DNA of 64,000 nt from Ligilactobacillus agilis DSM 20509 (GCF_001436215.1 NZ_AYYP01000072.1:74690-138689); one strand, 5' to 3'; counted from the stretch's first letter, positions 34,252 to 44,163 are shown. The notes: a model not told the origin generated them from the letters alone. A program made the numbers and translations.

Positions 34252-35280
34252 ATGATTAGAATTTTAGTGGTAGATGATTCAGCCTTCATGCGCAAGGTGA
34301 TTACAGATTTAATTGCAAAGATGCCCGGCATCGAGCTAGCAGGCGTTGCCCGCAACGGGAAAGCGGCAGTCGATTTTGTTAAGGCTGATAGCGAGTTAGA
34401 CCTAGTCTTAATGGACGTGGAAATGCCTTTGTTAAACGGCTTGGAAGCCTTAAAACAAATTAAGCAGTTCAGTAGCGTGCCGGTGGTTATGCTTAGTGCT
34501 TTGACCAACCAGGAGGTAACGATTGAAGCCTTAGAGTCCGGGGCGACTGACTTTGTCGAAAAGCCTACCAACATCATGGCCATTAAAGACGACTGGATTA
34601 GGGAATTTTTTGCCAAGATTAAGGCGGCCAGTCGCCAACAAAGGCGGCCGTTAAGTCGGCGACGGGAGGTGGCACCTACCGCTACGACCAGTGGCCAGGT
34701 TAAGACTAGCCTTGAGTTACGCCGGAATTTAAAGGCGGTCGTAATTGGTTCCTCAACCGGGGGGCCACGGGCACTCTTACACTTAATTACCGCGCTCCCG
34801 GCCCGGCTTGCGGTACCGGTTATCATCGTTCAACACATGCCTAAGGGCTTTACCAAGACCTTTGCAGAAAGAATGGATGCCGAAGCCAAGCCCAAGGTTA
34901 GTGAGGCTAGCGACGGAATGCTCTTGAAAAATGAGGTTTACCTAGCTCCCGGTGATTATCACATGGTCATTAAAGATGGGCGCTTGCATTTAAACCAAGA
35001 GCCAAAAATGCACGGGACCCGGCCGGCGGTTGACCCCCTGTTTGACTCGGCAGCTGCTTACTACGGCCAAAACTTAGTCGGCATCATCCTAACTGGGATG
35101 GGTAAAGACGGGGCAGAAGGAATGGGGACCATCCTAGCTAAGGGGGGTTACACGATTGCCCAAGACAAGGACTCCTGTGTCGTCTTTGGCATGCCACGAA
35201 GCGCCATTGAAAAAGGTGTGGTTAACGAGGTCTTAAGCCTAGACCAAATTCGGATAAAATTAGAGGAATTAGTGAGGTAG
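34252..35280 (+). CDS. cheB: Chemotaxis response regulator protein-glutamate methylesterase CheB
   Basis: A 342-residue two-domain protein. The receiver has Asp9-Asp10 region VVDDSAFMR and phosphoacceptor Asp55 (LMDVEMP). The methylesterase has the catalytic triad in GSSTGGP, QHMPKGF and GMGKDGAEG. It removes methyl groups from receptors for adaptation. Start after AGGGGGG. Confidence 0.96.
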   Translation: MIRILVVDDSAFMRKVITDLIAKMPGIELAGVARNGKAAVDFVKADSELDLVLMDVEMPLLNGLEALKQIKQFSSVPVVMLSALTNQEVTIEALESGATDFVEKPTNIMAIKDDWIREFFAKIKAASRQQRRPLSRRREVAPTATTSGQVKTSLELRRNLKAVVIGSSTGGPRALLHLITALPARLAVPVIIVQHMPKGFTKTFAERMDAEAKPKVSEASDGMLLKNEVYLAPGDYHMVIKDGRLHLNQEPKMHGTRPAVDPLFDSAAAYYGQNLVGIILTGMGKDGAEGMGTILAKGGYTIAQDKDSCVVFGMPRSAIEKGVVNEVLSLDQIRIKLEELVR

Positions 35281-35286
35281 CGGCAG

Positions 35287-36057
35287 ATGAGTGAACTAAA
35301 CTTTGAATTTTTCAATGACTGGGTGGAAAAAAAGCTCGGGATTCAATTAAATTCTTACAAGCAAAAGCAAATGCAGCGTAGAATCGGTAACATCATGCAT
35401 ACGACGGGGGCTAAGACTTTAGAAGAGTATGCCCAGATTCTTACTAGGGACAAAGCTGCGCGGGATGCCTTTGTAGAGCATTTAACCATCAACGTCACGG
35501 AATTTTATCGCAATAAAGAGATTTTTGAGAGTTTTGAAGAAACGGTTAAGCAAATTATCTTACCTAAATACAAAATGCCTAAGATTTGGTCAGCCGCTTG
35601 TTCTATCGGGGCTGAGCCTTATACCCTGGCAATGATTTTAGATCAAAATCAAATTAAGGGTAAAATTATCGCCACCGATATCGATAAGGTCATCTTGGAC
35701 AAGGCTAAGGCCGGGACCTACAAGTTAGCCGAACTAAAAAATCTTTCGCCTAAAGTTTTAGAGCGCTACTTTACTAAGCAGGATAATCTTTACGAGATTA
35801 AGCCCCAGATTAAGAAGTACGTAACCTTTAAGCCGCATGATTTATTAAAGGATAGTTATGAACCAAACTGTCATATCATCGTGTGCCGCAACGTGACAAT
35901 TTACTTTAACTCAGATGCTCGTGATGAGGTTTACCAAAAGTTTAGTGACGTCTTGATGCCAGGGGGAATTTTATTCACCGGGGCGACCGAGACCATCTCT
36001 AACTGTGAGCAATTTGGTTTAAAGAAGGTTGATTCCTTTATTTATCAAAAAATCTGA
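35287..36057 (+). CDS. cheR: Chemotaxis protein methyltransferase CheR
   Basis: A 256-residue S-adenosylmethionine-dependent enzyme that methylates receptor glutamates. It has the N-terminal helical domain (RRIGNIMHTTGAKTLEEYAQ), VTEFYRNKEIFESFEE, the cofactor motif WSAACSIGAEPYTLAM and CRNVTIYF. Start after GAGGTAG, 6 bp after cheB. Confidence 0.95.
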   Translation: MSELNFEFFNDWVEKKLGIQLNSYKQKQMQRRIGNIMHTTGAKTLEEYAQILTRDKAARDAFVEHLTINVTEFYRNKEIFESFEETVKQIILPKYKMPKIWSAACSIGAEPYTLAMILDQNQIKGKIIATDIDKVILDKAKAGTYKLAELKNLSPKVLERYFTKQDNLYEIKPQIKKYVTFKPHDLLKDSYEPNCHIIVCRNVTIYFNSDARDEVYQKFSDVLMPGGILFTGATETISNCEQFGLKKVDSFIYQKI

Positions 36058-36075
36058 TTACGAGGAGGAAAAATA

Positions 36076-38139
36076 ATGGCTGACGACAATAGTGTTTATC
36101 GTGACCTCTTCTTTGAAGAAAGTGACGACAACTTACAAGCACTAAATGACAATATTTTAGAGTTGGAACAAGAGCCCGATAACATTGACTTAGTTAACAA
36201 TATTTTCCGGGTGGCCCATACTTTAAAGGGAATGTCTGCGACGATGGGTTACGATGTCATGACTAAGTTAACCCACAAGATGGAAGATATTTTTGACTTA
36301 TTCAAGTCAGGCAAATTAAAAGTGACTAGCGACCACGTGTCCTTGATCTTTAAATGCTTGGATAAACTACAAGAACTAGTTGATGATTTGCGGGACGATA
36401 AAGAGTTAAGCGAAGAGCAAATCACCGACCTGTGGAATGAACTTGATCAAGTTGAAAAAGGGGTTGAAGGCAAAACGCCGGCGGCCCAAGCGCCTAAGGA
36501 AGAACAAGCTAGTGACGGCCCGAAAGAGCTGACGACTGACTTTGAAAAGGTTGAGGAAGCTGACTTAGACGTGATTAAAAAGGCTAAAGCCGAGGGCTAC
36601 AATGCCTTTGCCATTGCGGTCAGAATCGATGCGGGCTCGCTATTAAAGGGGCCGCGGGTCTTTTTAATCATGGAAAAACTAGACCAAGAAGGCGACGTTA
36701 TCCACTCCGAGCCAAGCACTGATATCTTAGAAGCCGGCGACTTTGAAACGGACTTCAAGTTAATCTACTTAACTCACGACAGCAAGGAACAAGTGGAAGA
36801 AAACATCAACTCCAACAGTGAGATTGACCAGGTGATTGTTGCAGACTTTGACCCAGAAGCTAAGCCAGCAGCTGCTGAAGCCGAGGTAAAAGAAGTAGCT
36901 AAAAAGGAAGCGCCTAGCCCCGCTAAGGAAGCTAAGCCTAAGGCGGCGCCGAAAAAAGCGGCTAAAAAAGATGCCCACCACAATAACCGTAATCAGTCAA
37001 TCAGGGTTGACCTAACGCGGCTAGACAACTTCTTAGACCTCGTGTCTGAATTGGTGGTTTACAGAAACCAACTAGAAGACGCCGGCAAGCGCAACAACGC
37101 TGATGAAGTCCGTGATTCGATGGAACAAGTTTCTCGCCTAACGTCAGAGCTACAGGACTTAGTTTTAAAGATCAGAATGCAACAAGTCAGCGTGGTCTTT
37201 AGCCGCTTCCCCCGGATGATTCGCGATTTGGCTAACGAATTAAAGAAGGACATGGAGTTAGTCATCATTGGGGAAGAAACCGAGTTGGATAAGACGGTGG
37301 TTTCTGAATTATCCGAACCAATGATTCACCTGCTCAGAAACTGTGCCGACCACGGGATTGAACAACCTGAAGTCAGAGAAAAGCTCGGCAAGCCGCGGAA
37401 GGGTAAGATTACGTTGGCCGCCTACCAAGAAGGTAATAAGGTCATCATCACCTTAGAAGACGATGGAAAAGGTTTAGACCCTGAAGCCATCAAGGCTAGC
37501 GCTGAACGCAAGGGGATTAACACCGAGGGCATGAGCGAACGCGAAATCCAAATGTTAGTCTTCCACCCTGGTTTTTCAACCGCTAAGAAGATTACCGACA
37601 TCTCTGGCCGTGGGGTCGGGTTAGACGCCGTTCAAAACAAGATTTCTGAACTGGGCGGGTCGCTAGAAATGGAAAGTCAAGTCAACGTCGGGACCAAGGT
37701 TACTATTAAGTTGCCGTTGACCTTATCCATCATCCAAGCCTTGATGATTTCAATTTCTAACGAAGACTTTGCCGTGCCGTTAGACGTGGTTGAACGGGTT
37801 GTGATGATTAAAGAAGAAGACATCTTACAAACCCAACAACAAGAAGTCTACCGCTTCCAAGATCAGTTAATTCCAATCGTGCGGACCAACCGCCTGTTGG
37901 GCATGCCTGAAATTGAAAGCAAGAAAAAATTTGCAATCATTGTGAAAATCAATAAGCAATACTATGGCATCTTGGCCGATGGTTTGATTGGCCAACAAGA
38001 AATAGTTATTAAGAAGATCGACCAAATGTTGATGAACATCAACAAGTACCAAGGGGCAACCATCCTCGGGAACGGTTCGATTGCCTTAATCTTAGATGTA
38101 AACGCAATTTGCAATGCACAAAAGGTGGCGAATAGCTAG
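36076..38139 (+). CDS. cheA: Chemotaxis histidine kinase CheA
   Basis: A 687-residue kinase. P1 has phosphorylated His48 in RVAHTLKGMSATMGY. A linker and P2-like region carry an Ala/Lys/Pro-rich stretch (about 270-300). The dimerisation domain (NQSIRVDLTRLDNFLDLVSELV), the ATP-binding domain (HLLRNCADHGIE, EDDGKGLD, GRGVGLDAV) and a CheW-like C-terminus follow in the usual order. Its TAG overlaps the cheC GTG by one base. Confidence 0.97.
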   Translation: MADDNSVYRDLFFEESDDNLQALNDNILELEQEPDNIDLVNNIFRVAHTLKGMSATMGYDVMTKLTHKMEDIFDLFKSGKLKVTSDHVSLIFKCLDKLQELVDDLRDDKELSEEQITDLWNELDQVEKGVEGKTPAAQAPKEEQASDGPKELTTDFEKVEEADLDVIKKAKAEGYNAFAIAVRIDAGSLLKGPRVFLIMEKLDQEGDVIHSEPSTDILEAGDFETDFKLIYLTHDSKEQVEENINSNSEIDQVIVADFDPEAKPAAAEAEVKEVAKKEAPSPAKEAKPKAAPKKAAKKDAHHNNRNQSIRVDLTRLDNFLDLVSELVVYRNQLEDAGKRNNADEVRDSMEQVSRLTSELQDLVLKIRMQQVSVVFSRFPRMIRDLANELKKDMELVIIGEETELDKTVVSELSEPMIHLLRNCADHGIEQPEVREKLGKPRKGKITLAAYQEGNKVIITLEDDGKGLDPEAIKASAERKGINTEGMSEREIQMLVFHPGFSTAKKITDISGRGVGLDAVQNKISELGGSLEMESQVNVGTKVTIKLPLTLSIIQALMISISNEDFAVPLDVVERVVMIKEEDILQTQQQEVYRFQDQLIPIVRTNRLLGMPEIESKKKFAIIVKINKQYYGILADGLIGQQEIVIKKIDQMLMNINKYQGATILGNGSIALILDVNAICNAQKVANS

Positions 38140-38729
38140 TGGCGTACTCAGAAATTGAACTCGATGGCCTAAAAGAAATTGTTAACGTTGGGGGCGGCAA
38201 CGCTGCGACCAGTATCTCCCAAATGATTAACTCGCGGGTGGATATGGATGTGCCTGAAGTAGAGGTTATGGCTTATGACGAGCTCTATCAAAAAATCATT
38301 GCCGACGACGTCGAAATGCACGCCGTTTTGAGTAAGATTGTTGGTGATATTGACGGGGCCTTGTTATTTGTGATTACCGATGAATCGGGTCAAAAGATTG
38401 CGAAGATGATGCTTGGCTCAGACGATAACCCAAGTAATGAAATCATTGCCTCAGCGGTCACCGAGTTGACTAATATTTTATTTAACTCATTTTTACGTGC
38501 GATTGGAGACATGTTGCAGATTCAACTCATTGCCAGTCTGCCAATTTCAAGGTATGATTTTTTTGGAGCGATTATCTCTAGTGCCTACATGGCCTTTGAC
38601 CATTATGATGAACAAATCCTTGTTATTCATAATGAATTTACTTATAATAATGAAAGCCTAGACGCATCTTTATTCCTGATTCCAGGTGAAGGTGTCTTAG
38701 ATAAGATTTTTAAAGCATTAGGAATTTGA
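38139..38729 (+). CDS. cheC: CheY-P phosphatase CheC
   Basis: A 196-residue phosphatase. Both active-site helices keep the E-x2-N...P pattern: EIVNVGGGNA followed by Pro, and ELTNILFN followed by Pro. CheC dephosphorylates CheY and is modulated by CheD, whose gene is nearby. The GTG start is coupled to the cheA stop. Confidence 0.92.
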   Translation: MAYSEIELDGLKEIVNVGGGNAATSISQMINSRVDMDVPEVEVMAYDELYQKIIADDVEMHAVLSKIVGDIDGALLFVITDESGQKIAKMMLGSDDNPSNEIIASAVTELTNILFNSFLRAIGDMLQIQLIASLPISRYDFFGAIISSAYMAFDHYDEQILVIHNEFTYNNESLDASLFLIPGEGVLDKIFKALGI

Positions 38730-38743
38730 GAGGAGAAATTTAA

Positions 38744-39106
38744 GTGGCAAAATCAGTATTAATCGTAGACGACGCGGTCTTCATGCGGATGAAGTTAAAG
38801 GATATCTTGGAAAAGAATGGTTATGAAGTAGCTGGTGAAGCGCAAAACGGCCAAGAAGCCTTTGAAAAGTACCAAGCAACTAAACCAGACTTAGTAACGA
38901 TGGATATTACCATGCCTGAAGTAGACGGGCTTGAAGCTTTGAAGATGATTAAGGCCAGTGACGCTAACGCCAAGGTCGTAATGTGCTCAGCCATGGGGCA
39001 ACAAGGGATGGTTATGGATGCAATTCGCGCTGGCGCGGTTGACTTTATTGTGAAGCCTTTCGACACTGAACGGGTAATTCAAGCGATTGATAAGGCCCTT
39101 TCCTAA
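38744..39106 (+). CDS. cheY: Chemotaxis response regulator CheY
   Basis: A 120-residue single-domain receiver. Acidic residues VDDAVFMR, phosphoacceptor Asp54 (TMDITMPEVDG), Ser in MCSAMGQ and Lys in FIVKPF are all present. Phosphorylated CheY binds FliM and FliY. GTG start after AGGAGAAA. Confidence 0.95.
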   Translation: MAKSVLIVDDAVFMRMKLKDILEKNGYEVAGEAQNGQEAFEKYQATKPDLVTMDITMPEVDGLEALKMIKASDANAKVVMCSAMGQQGMVMDAIRAGAVDFIVKPFDTERVIQAIDKALS

Positions 39107-39124
39107 TTTTGGGGGTAACTTATT

Positions 39125-39517
39125 ATGCAAATGATTCTTTTTAAAATGCAGGGCCAAAATTACTTAATCTCTGCAGACGACGTTGAAGAAGTAGTTGATA
39201 CAATTCAGATCACTAAGGTACCCCTAGCTTCAAACTGGATTAAGGGTTTGATTAACTTGCGGGGGACGGTGGTAACGGTCGTCGGTTTGGCCGAATTATT
39301 AGGTATTCCTTCTTCTGATAATAACCTTAACATCTTAATCATGAAAAATGGTGAGGAACGAAAGGGCTTATTGATTGAAGAGGTAATTGAGGTCTTAGAC
39401 ATCGACCCAACGGAAATTCAACTTGGTTCTGACCAAGACGAAAAGCATATCAAGGGTGTGATTGCTTTTCCAGATAAGGTTGCCAACATTGTTGACGTAA
39501 CGGACGCAATCTTCTAG
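39125..39517 (+). CDS. cheW: Second CheW-type coupling protein
   Basis: A 130-residue single-domain CheW with YLISADDVEEVVDTIQITKVP, INLRGTVVTVVGLAELLGIP and GLLIEEVIEVLDI. It is closer to the minimal form than the product of 33249-33755. Two coupling proteins allow separate receptor arrays or different stoichiometry; this is inference. Confidence 0.9.
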   Translation: MQMILFKMQGQNYLISADDVEEVVDTIQITKVPLASNWIKGLINLRGTVVTVVGLAELLGIPSSDNNLNILIMKNGEERKGLLIEEVIEVLDIDPTEIQLGSDQDEKHIKGVIAFPDKVANIVDVTDAIF

Positions 39518-39555
39518 ACTTACTATGAAATAGAAATTGAATGGGGAGAGTTATT

Positions 39556-40572
39556 GTGGATCAAGTATTGTCCCAGCAAGAAATCGATGCCTTGCTGAAC
39601 GCCATGAGTAGTGGCACGCTCGATGAACAAAAAATTGAAGAGGAAGCTCAAGAAGCTGCGAAAGTTAAAAACTATGATTTTAGGCGGCCGACGCGCTTAA
39701 CTAAGGAATATATTAATACCTTACACATGGTCTTTGACGATTTTGCCAAGTTAAGTGGGACCCTCTTAGCTTCACAACTGCGGACCAGTGTCAATCTTAA
39801 GGTGGCAGCCATTGAACAGGTTTCTTATGATGAGTTTATTCACTCCATCGCTCGGCGGACACTAATTGGTCTTTTTCACTCGGATCCAATGAAGGGTTCA
39901 CAGATGATTGAAATTAATCCTCAACTGTGTAATTTTTTGATTGAACTCCTCTGTGGGGGACAAGAGATTGGTAGTGATGATGCAAATGCCAAACGCAACT
40001 TTGAGATTAGGGAAAACTTCACGGACATTGAGTTATCAATTCTAGAAGAAGTGGTTACGGACTTAATGGGGGTTTACCAACAAGTTTGGAAAGATATTGT
40101 GGAATTTAACCCTGTCTTAGATACCATTGACACTAACCCCCAGCTGTTACAGACGATGTCGCCTAACGAGCCGGTAGTCCTAGTGACCTTTACGGTTGAT
40201 CTGTTGGATAGGAGTACCTTTATTAACCTCTGTATCCCGTATATCTTTTTTGAAGGGATCTTAGATAAACTAAGTATCAGGAACTGGTTTGACTCAAGTA
40301 AGGATAACGATGAGGATGATTCAGCTGAACTCAAGCGCAACTTAAATGGGGTGGAGATGACCATCGAAGCTATTTTAGGAGGCGCCAAGATGGATTTAGC
40401 CGACTTCTTAAACCTAGAGATTGGTGATGTCATTAAACTAGATAAGAAGACCTCTGAACCAGTTGAGACTTATATTGGTGAACAGCCATTTTACACGACT
40501 AAGCTTGGGAAGCTAAGCAACGGTCAATTTGCAGTAGAATTAATAGATAAGATGGAAGGAGAAGAAGATTAA
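39556..40572 (+). CDS. fliM: Flagellar motor switch protein FliM
   Basis: A 338-residue C-ring protein. The N-terminal CheY-binding segment is VLSQQEIDALLNAM, the middle domain has a CheC-like fold (YDFRRPTRLTKEYINTLHMV), and the C-terminal SpoA domain ends in YIGEQPFYTTKLGKL. The GTG at 39556 is chosen because it follows GGGGAG by a proper distance; the ATG at 39541 lies before that site. It overlaps fliY by one base. Confidence 0.94.
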   Translation: MDQVLSQQEIDALLNAMSSGTLDEQKIEEEAQEAAKVKNYDFRRPTRLTKEYINTLHMVFDDFAKLSGTLLASQLRTSVNLKVAAIEQVSYDEFIHSIARRTLIGLFHSDPMKGSQMIEINPQLCNFLIELLCGGQEIGSDDANAKRNFEIRENFTDIELSILEEVVTDLMGVYQQVWKDIVEFNPVLDTIDTNPQLLQTMSPNEPVVLVTFTVDLLDRSTFINLCIPYIFFEGILDKLSIRNWFDSSKDNDEDDSAELKRNLNGVEMTIEAILGGAKMDLADFLNLEIGDVIKLDKKTSEPVETYIGEQPFYTTKLGKLSNGQFAVELIDKMEGEED

Positions 40573-41792
40573 TGAGTGATACCCTATCCCAAGCTGAAAT
40601 TGATGCTTTGATGAACGGCGGTGCAACAGCTGAACCCGAAAAACCAGCGGAAACAAAGGAGGAGCCGGCAAGCTCAGAGGCAAGTCAAGTCCAAGCAAGT
40701 GAAGTTAGCACTGAGGCTAGCGGTTTAGATGAACAAGCTAAAAGCGACTTAATCGGGGAAGTTGGTAATATCTCCATGTCCCAAGCCGCCACCACCTTGT
40801 CTTCAATCTTAAACCACCGGGTGTCAATCACCACTCCGCGGGTAACCAGGATCCGCTTTAAGGACTTAATCGACGGCATCAAGGCACCTAAGGTGGCCAC
40901 CACGGTTGAATTTAAAGAAGGCTTGACCGGGGTTAACTTGATGTTACTTGAAGTGCACGATGCTAACGTGATCGCCAACTTGATGATGGGCGGCGACGGG
41001 ACGCCGGAAAACGAAGAGTTTACGGAGTTAGAATTGTCTGCGGTGGCAGAGGCAATGAACCAAATGATTGGTTCGGCGGCCACTTCGATGGCGACCATGA
41101 TTAGCACTAAGGTCGACATCTTGCCACCTAAGGTTAACTTATGGGATGAACCAGGTAATATCAAGTATGACTTCATCGTTGATGACGAGGTCATCTACAA
41201 GATTTCCTTCTCCCTAACCGTTGACGGCTTGATTCAAAGCGAAATTATGCAAATCTTCACCGACCAAATGGTAGATGATATCGCCCAAGCGATGTTAGCC
41301 GATAAGGCGACCGTGGTTAATAACCGGGAAACTGCTACTAGTCAAAGTGAGGAAAGTAAGAGTCAGGCTCCGGCTGCTAGCCAGGCGCCAAGTCAAGCCC
41401 CAAGCCAAGCTTCAAGTCCAGCCCCAGCGCCGACACCAAAACCAACTCCAAAGCCTAAGCACCAAGAGCCGGTAGAAGTTCAAAGTCCAGAGTTCCAAAA
41501 CTTTGAACCAACCCAACCTGCGGCTGAATCAAACGACAACTTGGATTTAATCATGGACATTCCGTTGAATCTAAGTGTAGTTTTAGGGCGGAGCAAAAAG
41601 ACCGTCCGCGATATCTTGAGCTTCAATACGGGGTCGGTTATCGAGCTAGATAAGTTAACCGATGAACCACTAGAAATCTTACTTAACGGTAAGCTAATTG
41701 CTACCGGTGAGGTCGTGGTCATCAATGAAAACTTTGGGGTGCGGATTACAGACATTTTGTCTCCCAAACAACGGCTTGATTACATGCGTTAA
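40572..41792 (+). CDS. fliY: Flagellar motor switch phosphatase FliY
   Basis: A 406-residue protein combining an N-terminal LSQAEIDALMNGG CheY-binding segment, a CheC-like phosphatase domain with GEVGNISMSQAATTLS and an EAMNQMIG second helix, a low-complexity Pro/Ala/Ser linker (about residues 255-300), and a C-terminal FliN-type SpoA domain (LNLSVVLGRSKKTVRDIL). It is the last gene before a terminator, so it closes the early operon. Confidence 0.93.
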   Translation: MSDTLSQAEIDALMNGGATAEPEKPAETKEEPASSEASQVQASEVSTEASGLDEQAKSDLIGEVGNISMSQAATTLSSILNHRVSITTPRVTRIRFKDLIDGIKAPKVATTVEFKEGLTGVNLMLLEVHDANVIANLMMGGDGTPENEEFTELELSAVAEAMNQMIGSAATSMATMISTKVDILPPKVNLWDEPGNIKYDFIVDDEVIYKISFSLTVDGLIQSEIMQIFTDQMVDDIAQAMLADKATVVNNRETATSQSEESKSQAPAASQAPSQAPSQASSPAPAPTPKPTPKPKHQEPVEVQSPEFQNFEPTQPAAESNDNLDLIMDIPLNLSVVLGRSKKTVRDILSFNTGSVIELDKLTDEPLEILLNGKLIATGEVVVINENFGVRITDILSPKQRLDYMR

Positions 41793-41810
41793 TAATTTTT
41801 TCAAAAGATT

Positions 41811-41850
41811 TTCAAAAAAGGTTAAACTTAAGGGTTTAACTTTTTTTTAT
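41811..41850 (+). terminator. Terminator of the flagellar/chemotaxis operon
   Basis: GTTAAAC (41821-41827) pairs with GTTTAAC (41834-41840), extended by A-run and T-run pairing with one bulge, followed by eight T. The right arm also carries the -35 element of the next promoter, so termination and late-gene initiation overlap physically. Confidence 0.85.
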
Positions 41851-41861
41851 TCTGCCGATAT
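41836..41861 (+). promoter_or_regulatory. Sigma-28-type promoter of flgM and the late genes
   Basis: TTAA (41836-41839), 14 bp, GCCGATAT (41854-41861), which is the exact flagellar -10 consensus. The -35 lies in the terminator arm. It is 53 bp upstream of flgM. Confidence 0.85.
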
Positions 41862-41914
41862 AATATAGTGAGGATATTAAATTCAGTAGCAAAGTTTGGA
41901 AGGAGGCAGTTGAT

Positions 41915-42199
41915 ATGAATATTCGTGGTGATTATAACAATTATCGCAATCTCTATGTAAATAAAGCAAAGCCGGCCTATTCCACGGCTGCTAGCCAAGA
42001 ACCTGTGATGGGTTCCAAAGCAGCTAACGTTGAACTTTCTGAAACTGCTAAGAAATTAGGCCAACAAGAAACAAAGCAAAGTGGGACCTTTGATCAAGCT
42101 AAAGTCGACCGGCTCAAGGCTGCTATCGCTGACGGCAGTTATGAATTATCGGCTGAAAAAATTGCTGATAGCATGTTGCAAGCGATGAAAGGAAAGTAA
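41915..42199 (+). CDS. flgM: Anti-sigma-28 factor FlgM
   Basis: A 94-residue small protein with the FlgM pattern: a flexible N-terminus, VELSETAKKL, and the C-terminal sigma-binding helices VDRLKAAIADGSYELSAEKIAD. It holds FliA inactive until it is exported through the finished hook. Strong AGGAGG site. First gene of the late operon. Confidence 0.92.
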   Translation: MNIRGDYNNYRNLYVNKAKPAYSTAASQEPVMGSKAANVELSETAKKLGQQETKQSGTFDQAKVDRLKAAIADGSYELSAEKIADSMLQAMKGK

Positions 42200-42201
42200 G
42201 C

Positions 42202-42576
42202 ATGGAAGAAAAGGAATTTTACCGGCAACTCAGCCAGTTTAAGCGCCTCTTACTTAAGGAAAAACAAGCCTTGATTAAAAACGAGGGCCAAAAAGTGGCT
42301 GACTTGTTGCCCCAAAAAGAAAAGTATCTTCCCAGCTTACAGACTTATACCGGACCACTTGGAGAACAAACCAAGTCATTATTAAGGGAAATCAAGGAGT
42401 TACAGGAGACTAACTTACTTTTGACCAAGCAGGCACTTAGCTTTGGTGAAAACTTAATGAAGTCAATTCGGACTAACTTAAAGTCAGACCAGGCTAACGT
42501 CTACCAGGATCAAAAGCGGAAGAATCCTTACCAACAACGACCCACTAATTCATATATCATAGACAGTCAAGCGTAG
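42202..42576 (+). CDS. flgN: FlgN-type flagellar chaperone
   Basis: A 124-residue helical, Lys/Gln-rich protein between flgM and flgK, the usual place of FlgN, the export chaperone of FlgK and FlgL. The sequence EEKEFYRQLSQFKRLLLKEKQALIKN fits the family's first helix. Sequence conservation in FlgN is low, so position carries much of the weight. Confidence 0.8.
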   Translation: MEEKEFYRQLSQFKRLLLKEKQALIKNEGQKVADLLPQKEKYLPSLQTYTGPLGEQTKSLLREIKELQETNLLLTKQALSFGENLMKSIRTNLKSDQANVYQDQKRKNPYQQRPTNSYIIDSQA

Positions 42577-42586
42577 GAGGTTAGGT

Positions 42587-44158
42587 ATGGTTGGTTTATT
42601 TGGAACATTAGGAACAGCAAGTAGTGGTTTAAATGCCAGTGACATTGGCTTACAAACGGCTGCTAATAACATTTCAAACGCGGGTACGGAAGGGTATTCG
42701 CGGCAAAGGGTTAACTTACATACTAAACTACCTTACACTTTGGCCGGGGTCGGTTCGATTGGGACTGGGGTTAAAGTTGATGGGGTTAAGCGGGATGTGA
42801 GTGACTACATTCGCCAACAGATTCGGGTGGCAACGTCTAAGCAGGCTTCGGCGACCCAGCGATCTACCACCTTGGGTAACCTGCAAGACATTTTAAACGA
42901 GCCCTCGGATAACGGGGTCATTAACCAGTTGGCTAACCTTTCTAAGGCCTGGACCTCAGTGGCTAACGACCCGGAGATGACGACCACTAAGAGTGTGGTT
43001 TTAGAGCACGCCTCAAGTTTTGTGGACGCCATTCACAACATGGCCTCATCGATTACGGATCTAAAGAATACGACCGTTAACGGGGTAGCCCAGGCGGCCT
43101 TAGACTTCAACAAAAAATTAGAAACCTTAAACGAACTAAACACCCAGATTTATAATTCCTATGCCATCGGGGAAACGCCTAACACCTTATTAGATAGCCG
43201 GGACCAAGTTCTTAAGGAATTAGCCGGCTTGGCCGATATTTCCACGGTGACCGATGAATATAACCGGGTATCCGTTTACCTAGGTGAAAATCCTCAGGCA
43301 GAAAACGTGGTCTTGGATTCAGCTACTAAGCAGGTAAATAACCTTAGCGTGGTAAGTGATAGCCAGGCGGGTAAGTCGTCAGTAATCGTTGATGGTGACA
43401 TTACCGGTAAGCAGGTAGAATTAGCCGGGGATTATCCTGCTGGGACCTTGTTAATCCTAAAGCAAAATGCTAGCGGAGCTTACAGTATCTCTAAGGAAGC
43501 CCAGGTGGTCGAAGGGGACTTAGGTGGTTACCAAGACGCCTTGGCAGAAATTAACTCGGCGATGACGGAGTTAAATAATTTCACCAACACCATCGTCAAG
43601 ACAGTTAACCTTGTTTACAATTCTAACGGTACGACCAGTCCCGGTAAGGCCGGTCTTTATGACGGCTTCTTTACGTTGGCAACTGACAGCCAAAACCCGG
43701 CGGTTGACTTTGAGGTTAACAAGAGCTTACTGGCTAACCCAGCATTGCTAAAAACTGGGACAACGGCGGCTAGTGGGGACAGTAGCATTGCGACCGCCAT
43801 TGTGGCTGCCTTTGCGGCGCCGATTCCAACCGACGGTAGTGACGCCAGCATTTTGGCTGCCTATAATCCAGCTAACTTGCGCTTCAAGACCAATACCAGT
43901 GGTTCAACCTACGCAACCCGTTTTAACAACATTGTGACTACCAACGGGATTGCCAAGCAAAAGGCCGATAACACCCAGGCGGCACAAGATACCCTGTTGA
44001 ACAGTTTGAACCAACAAGATCAATCTGTTTCCGGGGTTTCGATTAACGAAGAAATGGCCGATGTGATTCGCTATCAAAATGCCTTCCAAGCTAATGCCCG
44101 GATGATGCAGGTGGTAGCAGATTGTTTAGATACTTTAATTAATAAGACGGGGGTTTAA
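42587..44158 (+). CDS. flgK: Flagellar hook-associated protein FlgK
   Basis: A 523-residue hook-filament junction protein. The N-terminus has LQTAANNISNAGTEGYSRQRVNL, the middle has LANLSKAWTSVANDPE, and the C-terminus ends SINEEMADVIRYQNAFQANARM. Start after GGAGGTTAGG. Followed by flgL within 5 bp. Confidence 0.94.
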   Translation: MVGLFGTLGTASSGLNASDIGLQTAANNISNAGTEGYSRQRVNLHTKLPYTLAGVGSIGTGVKVDGVKRDVSDYIRQQIRVATSKQASATQRSTTLGNLQDILNEPSDNGVINQLANLSKAWTSVANDPEMTTTKSVVLEHASSFVDAIHNMASSITDLKNTTVNGVAQAALDFNKKLETLNELNTQIYNSYAIGETPNTLLDSRDQVLKELAGLADISTVTDEYNRVSVYLGENPQAENVVLDSATKQVNNLSVVSDSQAGKSSVIVDGDITGKQVELAGDYPAGTLLILKQNASGAYSISKEAQVVEGDLGGYQDALAEINSAMTELNNFTNTIVKTVNLVYNSNGTTSPGKAGLYDGFFTLATDSQNPAVDFEVNKSLLANPALLKTGTTAASGDSSIATAIVAAFAAPIPTDGSDASILAAYNPANLRFKTNTSGSTYATRFNNIVTTNGIAKQKADNTQAAQDTLLNSLNQQDQSVSGVSINEEMADVIRYQNAFQANARMMQVVADCLDTLINKTGV

Positions 44159-44163
44159 GCTAA

